Positions 1 to 5,383 of a stretch of DNA of 8,493 nucleotides are shown here, piece after piece. The stretch lies in contig JACZRM010000062.1 of the NCBI GenBank assembly GCA_022576105.1, forward strand, positions 1 through 8,493, written 5' to 3'. This stretch comes from Chloroflexota bacterium. Lineage in GTDB: Bacteria > Chloroflexota > Dehalococcoidia > UBA3495. The notes beneath the pieces were generated by a model that ran no database searches, was not told the origin of the DNA, and saw nothing but the letters and a program-made list of their open reading frames with translations. Every line of letters starts with the position of its first letter. Position 1 is the first letter of the stretch. A program made the position numbers and the translations under genes.

Positions 1-33
1 ATATTACTTAGGGCCGATTCAACAGCTCCATTA

Positions 34-140
34 CTAGCAGGCTGCTGAAAAACCCCGATTTTGCGAAAAATAATTGGTCTTCCAGGTACGAAAATTGGGA
101 TGATTTCGGGCTGTTTACCCCTTTTTTAGCAGCCTACTAG
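34..140. mobile_element. MITE-like non-autonomous element with CTAG flanks
   Basis: Two inverted ends face each other: CAGGCTGCTGAAAAA at 38-52 and, read on the minus strand from 136 to 122, TAGGCTGCTAAAAAA. They match at 13 of 15 positions. Each is bordered on the outside by CTAG (34-37 and 137-140), and TTA also stands outside both (31-33, 141-143). The interior is only about 70 bases with no reading frame, so it cannot encode a transposase. A CTAG duplication is typical of some IS5-family (IS427-group) elements, so I infer a miniature derivative mobilised in trans. It lies downstream of the PAC2 gene and interrupts nothing visible. The family assignment is inference; the inverted ends and flanks are seen directly. 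Confidence 0.6.
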
Positions 141-154
141 TTAAGATGGATATA

Positions 155-178
155 ATGAAGAAAACGTTCCCGGAACGT
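155..178 (-). terminator. Candidate rho-independent terminator after the PAC2 gene
   Basis: The 15-base palindrome ACGTTCCCGGAACGT at 164-178 can fold on the minus strand as a 6-bp stem with a 3-nt loop. It is followed in that direction by TTTTCTTCATT, a T-rich tract. It lies about 105 bases past the PAC2 stop codon, a reasonable place to end the three-gene minus-strand unit. The stem is short and only about half GC, so termination may be weak. The same palindrome could instead be a protein-binding site. Confidence 0.35.
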
Positions 179-282
179 CAGACCCAGAAACATTGGCGTC
201 AGATGCTCTGGCGTAGCCAGGCCTTGACCTTGGTAAGAAACACCCACACGGGATAGCGGTTAGTGTCGAAGGTGCCTGCGAA

Positions 283-1233
283 TCAGCGGTTCTCCAGATC
301 GTCCGGCATGTTATCCAAAATGTCCCGCAGGGTCCGATCCAACTCTGGGGCCAGGCCCGTGGTCTCTTCATAGGGAACGTAGCTATAATCCGACCGCACC
401 TGGTCAATTAACTTTTTGGCGTCCCGGTTGGCGCCGCCGATACGTTCCAGCGTCTCTTGCAAACGCCGAGATTCGGCGTCTCCCAGAGATTGCAGCTCCA
501 ACAGGTTTATATCCAGATGAAACATGGCTCGCAAGCGGCGCATTATGTCGTAGAAAGACCGGTGATCCGTGGAAATTCCCACCTGCTGCTGGCTCTCATT
601 GGTGAAGGGGAACATGGGAGCCATGGCCCCCAGCCGGAACATCTCAACGTCTGGGTGGTCGTAGTGGGCCATTGAAACCAGCGCCATGCCAATGGTGGGG
701 CCTTGCCGGGTTGAGCTGCCATAGCTGGAAAACTGCAACCCATATTGCTCAAGCCATTCCTTCATCGCCGGTTTGCTGTAAACACAGCCTATCCGTCGTT
801 CCAAGTCCGGTGGCGCCGGTCCGTTGTACCCTTCCACCGCTACCGACTGCTCAATGCCTAATTCACGCACCACCTGGAAAAAAGCTTCTCCGTACAGGTC
901 CATTCGGTACCAGGGTTCCTCACCTCGAAACAGGATCAGCCCGTTTCCGGCATCGTAGAAGTCGTTGGACCGGGACATCGGGCGGCTGGGCAAACCGTCC
1001 TGGAAAGCCGCTCTAGGCCGGAAGGCGTCGTGCGTTCCCGCCATCTGAAAGGGATAGCACAACTTGGAAATCTCCGGCGACATTTCGCCAATTTTCTTCG
1101 CCCGCAACGAATCAATCAGGTAACGGGACAACCCGCTGGATATGTCTCCTCCATCGGACCACTGCCGCCGCCAACCGGCAATCAGGTACTTGGCGGCGGG
1201 TTTTTCGTTAAGAATTATCAATTGGTCGGCCAT
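283..1233 (-). CDS. PAC2 (proteasome assembly chaperone 2-like) family protein
   Basis: This is a 316-residue soluble protein without signal peptide or membrane segment. The N-terminal part (about residues 16-62) has the pattern of PAC2-family beginnings: a hydrophobic strand YLIAGW, a glycine-rich turn with DGGD, a helix SRYLIDSLRAKKIGEM, then SPEISKLCYPF. The core continues with a strand GLILFRGEEPWYR (98-110), a helix ending at ELGIEQSVAVEGY (124-136), and a Gly-rich segment near 171-210. A charged helical tail occupies about 245-310. The family in eukaryotes and archaea is linked to proteasome assembly; bacterial members have no settled function, and none is assigned here. The ATG start is strongly supported by AGGAGG (1242-1247) eight bases upstream. 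It follows the protease gene by 51 bp. I recognise the family from fold-pattern similarity, not strict catalytic motifs. Confidence 0.7.
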   Translation of the reverse strand: MADQLIILNEKPAAKYLIAGWRRQWSDGGDISSGLSRYLIDSLRAKKIGEMSPEISKLCYPFQMAGTHDAFRPRAAFQDGLPSRPMSRSNDFYDAGNGLILFRGEEPWYRMDLYGEAFFQVVRELGIEQSVAVEGYNGPAPPDLERRIGCVYSKPAMKEWLEQYGLQFSSYGSSTRQGPTIGMALVSMAHYDHPDVEMFRLGAMAPMFPFTNESQQQVGISTDHRSFYDIMRRLRAMFHLDINLLELQSLGDAESRRLQETLERIGGANRDAKKLIDQVRSDYSYVPYEETTGLAPELDRTLRDILDNMPDDLENR

Positions 1234-1241
1234 CTGGTCGG

Positions 1242-1250
1242 CCTCCTCTC
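1242..1250 (-). promoter_or_regulatory. Strong Shine-Dalgarno for the PAC2 gene
   Basis: Minus-strand GAGAGGAGG, with AGGAGG ending eight bases before the ATG at 1233, is close to the ideal anti-16S sequence. It fixes the start codon. It contrasts with the protease gene immediately upstream, which shows no clear ribosome binding site. Confidence 0.75.
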
Positions 1251-1284
1251 ACGCTCGGTTTTATGGTTTGAGGTCAAGGGCTTC

Positions 1285-2874
1285 TTAATGAAACAACTTC
1301 CAGTAATTTGTCAATAGGTCGTCATCATGCTGATAGGCCTCTTGATCCCAGGTCATGTTAGGCCATGGGGGGTTATTCAGACTGAGAATGCTTCCGCTCA
1401 ATCGAATCGCACTTGAGTAGCTCGTATTGAATATGTATATAAACGCCCCGTTGGCGACTGTGCAAGAACCAGAGTATCTATACACCCCTGATTTACCGCA
1501 GCCAACGTAAACATTTCCGCCTTCTCCTGAAACGCTTTTGGGGTCTGCGCCAGGAGGCAGGACAAAAATGTTGAAGCCGTTGTTGGGGTCATCAGTTTCA
1601 AAAGTATACGAATATTTCCCGAAGCCGCAAATCGGGAAAGTATAATACCAACCTCCGGCGATGACCTCTGATATTTCGCTGTCTACTTCATATTTGTTGG
1701 CGGTCTGGAAATACATCACGTTGTCCGGATCGCTGCTATGACCGTAACCCATGGAGTGGCCTAGCTCGTGCCAAAGTACTTTCGTAACCGTGTTTGAGTC
1801 AAATGGTCTCCATTCCCCTGAGCAATTGTTGGACCCAAGGCCTACTTTTATGTGGGCTTTGAAGATCGATTCCCCGAGGATATGCTGGCCGTAATCCCGG
1901 ATCCAGGAGATAGTCAAATCAGCATCATTGGCAGTATTAACGCGCTTCACCGAAGCTCCATAAAAACCCCATGACGAAAAAGAGGTGGCGACATCCTCCA
2001 CCGCGGTAGCGACGCGAGACCCGGCATATGAAGGCAACGGTTCAATAAAATATTTAAGCTCTCCGCTGACGATTCCCCTAATCATTGGGTCAGTCCGCGC
2101 GAGTACTAGAACCTTCGCCTTTTCCTCTTGCTCCTTTGCCAGTCTCTGGCGTTCGGCTTCTTGTTCCGCCTTTTTCCTAGCTGCTTCTTCGCCAGCGCGC
2201 AGCAGAGCTTCCTGGTTCGCCCTCATTTCTGCGGCTTTCTTAGCTACCTCTTCTATTGCTCTCAAGTGAGCTTCATCAAGAGCCTTCTCTTCTGCGTCCA
2301 GCCTGGCCAGCTCTTCAATGGCTCTCAATTCGGCTTCTTCACTAGCCCTGTCTTCCGCCACAAGTCTAGCTAGTTCCTCTGTCACGGCAGTCTCTTCCGC
2401 TATTTTTCTGGCTGTTCGTTCTGCTTCCAACTGTAGTTCAAGAATGCTTCGTTTTGACTTTTCAATGATTAGTTCTGCTTCGTGGGTGTAGAAAGAATGG
2501 TCGGGGATTCGTGCTAATAGCTCAATAACCTTCTCCCATTCTTTTTCGTCCTTCTGCTCAAGAGCCTGCTGATAAATTCTTTGGTGTTGCACCCTAGCTT
2601 CAAATTCGTCTAGCTTCTCCCTTATTTCCGCGTCTTTGACTCCCAGAATTTGAACCAGCCAATGATCCTGAGTTGAGTGTAAAAGTTTTACAGCTTGAGC
2701 ATGATGCTCTTCACCGGATAATTTGGTCGACTGGGCTATGGTGTCCGTCAAGTCGCTGTAGTCTGTAAACGCGAAAGCTGACCCAACACTGCCGATAATT
2801 ACCAACACAGCAGCGGCGATTACGGTCACCAGACGCGTACGAATAGAACCTCTTTGATTCAATGCGTTTTTCAT
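1285..2874 (-). CDS. Membrane-anchored coiled-coil metzincin (matrixin-like) zinc metalloprotease
   Basis: The product has 529 residues. A basic N-terminus (RTR) and a hydrophobic stretch at about 14-35, ending GSAFAF, form a signal peptide or membrane anchor, so the rest should be extracytoplasmic. Residues about 40-140 are helical and charged. Residues 163-246 form a Glu/Ala/Arg-rich coiled coil built of four 21-residue repeats. The catalytic domain follows (about 258-410). It contains the metzincin zinc motif HELGHSMGYGH at 369-379 (ligands H369, H373, H379; catalytic E370) and a Met-turn, NVMY, with M387. The C-terminal 110 residues are beta-rich with Cys at 416, 459 and 471, possibly a carbohydrate- or surface-binding module. 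No PRCGxPD cysteine-switch propeptide is visible. The ATG at 2874 has no good Shine-Dalgarno. GC content looks lower than in the flanking genes, suggesting different ancestry. The substrate is unknown. The zinc motif makes the protease call secure. Confidence 0.85.
   Translation of the reverse strand: MKNALNQRGSIRTRLVTVIAAAVLVIIGSVGSAFAFTDYSDLTDTIAQSTKLSGEEHHAQAVKLLHSTQDHWLVQILGVKDAEIREKLDEFEARVQHQRIYQQALEQKDEKEWEKVIELLARIPDHSFYTHEAELIIEKSKRSILELQLEAERTARKIAEETAVTEELARLVAEDRASEEAELRAIEELARLDAEEKALDEAHLRAIEEVAKKAAEMRANQEALLRAGEEAARKKAEQEAERQRLAKEQEEKAKVLVLARTDPMIRGIVSGELKYFIEPLPSYAGSRVATAVEDVATSFSSWGFYGASVKRVNTANDADLTISWIRDYGQHILGESIFKAHIKVGLGSNNCSGEWRPFDSNTVTKVLWHELGHSMGYGHSSDPDNVMYFQTANKYEVDSEISEVIAGGWYYTFPICGFGKYSYTFETDDPNNGFNIFVLPPGADPKSVSGEGGNVYVGCGKSGVYRYSGSCTVANGAFIYIFNTSYSSAIRLSGSILSLNNPPWPNMTWDQEAYQHDDDLLTNYWKLFH
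2137..2388 (-). repeat. Four tandem 63-bp units encoding 21-residue coiled-coil repeats
   Basis: Within the metalloprotease gene, residues 163-183, 184-204, 205-225 and 226-246 align as 21-residue units. Each follows the pattern (R)A-x-EE-x-A-(R/K)-x-x-A-E, and units 2 and 3 open with RAIEE while unit 4 opens with RAGEE. Twenty-one residues equal three heptads, as expected for a continuous coiled coil. DNA similarity is still visible between units, for example CTCTTCAATGGCTCTCAA at one boundary and CTCTTCTATTGCTCTCAA at the next. This points to expansion by tandem duplication. Confidence 0.8.
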
Positions 2875-2981
2875 TACGGGTTATTCGATTATTTAGCTTT
2901 AATTCAGCGTTCCGAACAGTTTATCTTGATAATCCCAGGTTGACTCCTCACGCATTGTATCAAACTCAGTATCCAGGCGGC

Positions 2982-4283
2982 TTATTGCTTAACAGCCGGG
3001 GCCGGCGTCGGTTCTCCCAAAAATAGGAACAGTCCAGAGCCCAAAAAGCAGACTGCCGCGACTACGCCAAACGGCAGCAGATAACTGCCCTGCAAGTCGA
3101 ACATGATTCCGGCAAACAGAGGCGCTGCCATCGACAGCACGTTCATGGGAACCATCGATATCCCGGTAATACTGGCAAAGGCGCGGCGGCCGAAGTAAAC
3201 GCCCCGAATTGACGTGGTCAGCGGGTTTCGTGCGCCAAATCCTATGCCCATGATCACCGCAAACAACAAGGCAGTCTCTACTGAATTGGCCAGCAACAGT
3301 ACCACCACGGCTACCGACTGCAAAGCAGAAAAACCGGCAATGGAGATTCGAATCGGGATCCGGTCTCCGATGAACCCGCCCACCATCGTAAACACCGCCG
3401 CGGCTCCGGTCATGGTGGCCACAACCCAACCAACGGTCTGCAACGACATTCCCCGATCGGTGAGCATGGGGCCCAGATGCACCATCAACGTAATTATAAC
3501 TATCGACGAGCAGGCATGCCCCCAGGTAATCAGCCAAAAGGCTGAGGTGCGAATGGCCTGCTGCCAGGTGTAACCAGATTCCTCAACCACCGCATTTGCT
3601 TCGGTAGGGGTCGAAACCGCGGCCAGGCGGGCGCGTCCATCGGGCAATTCGCCGTAGTCCTCCGGCCGGTTGCGAATAAATCGCGACAGAGGGAACGCGA
3701 TCAACATCGTCGCAATTCCGATGAACATTGCGGTAGCCCGCCAGCCCGGCCGTCCAATCACGTCCGGGTCGATTGACCAGGCCAGCAGCGGCACCAGCAG
3801 GACACCGCCGAGGGAAAACCCTTCCATGGCGATTGCCATCGCGATGGAGCGGCGGCGCAGGAACCAGCTATTCAACGCGGTCATCATGGGCATCCAGGTT
3901 CCCAAGCCAGCGCCGCTGCTCATCACCACAAATGCCAGATAGAACTGCCACAGGTTTTGAATCCTGCTCAATAACACAAACCCCAGGCCCAGGATTATCA
4001 GCCCGATCAGGACCATGCGTCGGGGGCCTAGTTTGTCGATTAAGAACCCACTGATCGGCCCCATTATTGAGCCTTCCACCCGGGTCAGCGAAAAGGCCAG
4101 CGACAATTGAGTCCGGTTCCAACCGAAGGTCTGTTCCAAAACCACAAACCAGGCGGTCATACCCTGGAACAGGGGTACCGTGCCAATCACCATCACCAGA
4201 GCGGCCAGCCCGGCCAACCACCAACCATAGAAGGTGGTCCTGGCCCGCCGGAAGGGATTGACCCGGCTCAAGATTTCAATCAA
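2982..4283 (-). CDS. Major facilitator superfamily transporter (OFA / monocarboxylate-like)
   Basis: This 433-residue inner-membrane protein has about twelve hydrophobic segments, the usual MFS size. The first segment follows FYGWWLAGL at 18-26, an opening common in the oxalate:formate antiporter/monocarboxylate group. MFS motif A appears in the loop between segments 2 and 3 as GFLIDKLGPRRMVLIG (79-94). A degenerate second copy is at GGFIGDRIPIR (302-312). A long cytoplasmic loop with RNRPEDYGELPDG (204-216) separates the halves and is typical of these carriers. It probably moves a small organic anion by secondary transport; the substrate cannot be read from sequence. The start is a TTG at 4283, supported by AGGTGAG at 4289-4295 five bases upstream. 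Transcription is toward the protease gene, 107 bp away. Confidence 0.88.
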   Translation of the reverse strand: MIEILSRVNPFRRARTTFYGWWLAGLAALVMVIGTVPLFQGMTAWFVVLEQTFGWNRTQLSLAFSLTRVEGSIMGPISGFLIDKLGPRRMVLIGLIILGLGFVLLSRIQNLWQFYLAFVVMSSGAGLGTWMPMMTALNSWFLRRRSIAMAIAMEGFSLGGVLLVPLLAWSIDPDVIGRPGWRATAMFIGIATMLIAFPLSRFIRNRPEDYGELPDGRARLAAVSTPTEANAVVEESGYTWQQAIRTSAFWLITWGHACSSIVIITLMVHLGPMLTDRGMSLQTVGWVVATMTGAAAVFTMVGGFIGDRIPIRISIAGFSALQSVAVVVLLLANSVETALLFAVIMGIGFGARNPLTTSIRGVYFGRRAFASITGISMVPMNVLSMAAPLFAGIMFDLQGSYLLPFGVVAAVCFLGSGLFLFLGEPTPAPAVKQ

Positions 4284-4288
4284 GCTTG

Positions 4289-4295
4289 CTCACCT
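4289..4295 (-). promoter_or_regulatory. Shine-Dalgarno supporting a TTG start for the MFS gene
   Basis: Minus-strand AGGTGAG is followed by five bases (CAAGC) and then TTG at 4283-4281. No ATG lies at a comparable position, so this site decides for the non-ATG start. Confidence 0.6.
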
Positions 4296-4449
4296 GTACC
4301 CAATACACGAGAGCGCGTATTGTCTGATCTCTTCTGGAGACCGAAACACGGCGTTTAGCTTAACACCATCCAGATGAGCATCGACCTAGATTGGCCGGCA
4401 GCGGAAAGTCATTCTTTAGCAGGCTCAAACAAGATAGCCGGGCTGCCTC

Positions 4450-4522
4450 CCTGAGCCCTTCGGCCCAGCCTGTCCCTTCGATGAACTCAGGGCAGGCTCT
4501 GAGCTTGTCGAAGTGGCTCAGG
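4450..4522. repeat. Nested inverted-repeat (REP-like) hairpin element
   Basis: The inner arms are CTTCGATGAACTCAG (4476-4490) and CTGAGCTTGTCGAAG (4499-4513), pairing at 12 of 15 positions around an 8-nt loop. The outer arms are CCTGAGCC (4450-4457) and GGCTCAGG (4515-4522), a perfect 8-bp match. Read on the minus strand it translates to FDKLRACPEFIEG. This is a peptide artefact I recall from many genomes and assemblies of uncultured bacteria, where the underlying DNA is a dispersed intergenic palindromic repeat. It is probably one copy of a high-copy REP-like family. Pairing is seen directly; dispersal in this genome is inferred. Confidence 0.75.
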
Positions 4523-4783
4523 ATAAACTCCGAGAAGGGTCTAAACACCTTGGTATCAGAGCCTTTCTAGCCATATGTCCTGCCCAATAATCTTAACTCC
4601 ATTCGTTATGCTATGACTGTGCTGTTCTCGCAAAAGATTTTGTGCCGCAGGACTTTAGATTCTTCGTCGTCCCGATTCCATCAGGACTCCTCAGAAAGAC
4701 ACGAATATTCATCATGTTAGGGCCCTTTAGAAGACTCAGGTGACCATGACCCAAATGTCATCCTGAGGCAAAACCGGTTGAAG

Positions 4784-4812
4784 TTGGGATTAAACCGATA
4801 GTGAGTTAGAAT
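4784..4812 (+). promoter_or_regulatory. Candidate sigma-70-type promoter for the Nudix gene
   Basis: A -35-like TTGGGA at 4784-4789 and a -10-like TAGAAT at 4807-4812 are separated by exactly 17 bases. They match the consensus at 4/6 and 5/6 positions. Transcription would start near 4819 and leave a leader of about 45 bases before the ATG at 4864. This is a pattern match only. Confidence 0.4.
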
Positions 4813-4863
4813 AATTCCCACTGACCAGCCGAAGAAATTGCAGTAGCTGAAAGCGAGGCGTTC

Positions 4864-5352
4864 ATGCCAGTGCCAGAGCGATACAATACCGGATACAACG
4901 TTGGCGTCGGCGGGGCGGTGGTGCACGAGGAACGTCTGCTCCTGGTGCGCCGGGCCTCTCGCCGGGGCCGGGGCAATTGGCAGGTTCCCGGCGGGTTTAT
5001 CGAGCCCGACGAGACAATTGAACAGGCGGTAATTCGGGAGGTGCTGGAGGAATCCGGCGTCAATACCGAAGTCCGGGGCGTGCTGGGAATCCGCAATCGC
5101 TACGACCCGGACGTTGATAACAGCCTGTACGTGGTGATGCTGCTCAGCCCCCTGGACCTCAACCCCCAACCCGACAACCACGAGGTTGACCGGGCCGGGT
5201 TTTTCAGCCTGGAAGAAATTTGCGCGCTGGAGCAGGTGCCGGCCATCAACCTGGAGATAGCCCAGCGAGCACTTTCCGCAGACCACCGGCTGCTGCAACC
5301 CAAGACCCTCACCCACAGTTCCGGCGCTACCTATACCCTGTTCGTGGGTTAA
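4864..5352 (+). CDS. Nudix hydrolase
   Basis: This 162-residue cytoplasmic protein has a complete Nudix box at residues 44-66, fitting GX5EX7REUXEEXGU: G44, E50, then REVLEESGV at 58-66. The metal-binding glutamates E59, E62 and E63 are all present. The preceding strand VVHEERLLLVRRA and the QVPGGFIEPDE entry are also classical. Nudix enzymes hydrolyse nucleoside diphosphates linked to another group (oxidised dNTPs, ADP-ribose, NADH, nucleotide sugars). The exact substrate cannot be told here; no NADH-pyrophosphatase zinc ribbon or other extra domain is visible. The ATG has a modest GAGG five bases upstream. The gene stands alone on the plus strand and converges on the aldolase gene with a 31-bp gap, where I see no strong terminator. 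Confidence 0.9.
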   Translation: MPVPERYNTGYNVGVGGAVVHEERLLLVRRASRRGRGNWQVPGGFIEPDETIEQAVIREVLEESGVNTEVRGVLGIRNRYDPDVDNSLYVVMLLSPLDLNPQPDNHEVDRAGFFSLEEICALEQVPAINLEIAQRALSADHRLLQPKTLTHSSGATYTLFVG

Positions 5353-5383
5353 TTCCGCTTGTGTTAATTACTAACGGGCCGGG

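Larger units (their letters stand above)
4284..4863. other. Divergent intergenic region of 580 bp
   Basis: This spacer lies between the start of the MFS gene (minus) and the start of the Nudix gene (plus), so it should carry promoters for both directions. It contains a nested hairpin repeat at 4450-4522 and a plausible plus-strand promoter at 4784-4812. A 62-codon minus-strand reading frame at 4360-4548 exists only because the hairpin repeat lacks stops. I see no credible gene in the remainder and no convincing minus-strand promoter for the MFS gene. Confidence 0.6.

Noticed and set aside
141..407. 88-codon minus-strand frame overlapping the PAC2 3' end
   Set aside because: It is a different frame from the PAC2 protein, rich in Arg, Ser, Trp and Pro, and runs into the terminator and MITE region.
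2989..3537. 182-codon minus-strand frame inside the MFS gene
   Set aside because: It is a shifted frame of the transporter with Arg/Gly/His-rich shadow composition, while the MFS frame has complete membrane segments and motif A.
4360..4548. 62-codon minus-strand frame containing FDKLRACPEFIEG
   Set aside because: The peptide arises from a palindromic DNA repeat known to be mis-annotated as protein; there is no other evidence of coding.
4741..4770. TGTCATCCTGAGG, resembling part of another common intergenic repeat
   Set aside because: Only about a dozen bases match my recollection, with no inverted partner nearby, so a repeat cannot be claimed.
4717..5316. 199-codon minus-strand frame opposite the Nudix gene
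   Set aside because: It is antisense to a gene with an intact Nudix box, has no recognisable domain and shows the His/Gln/Val composition typical of the reverse of coding DNA.
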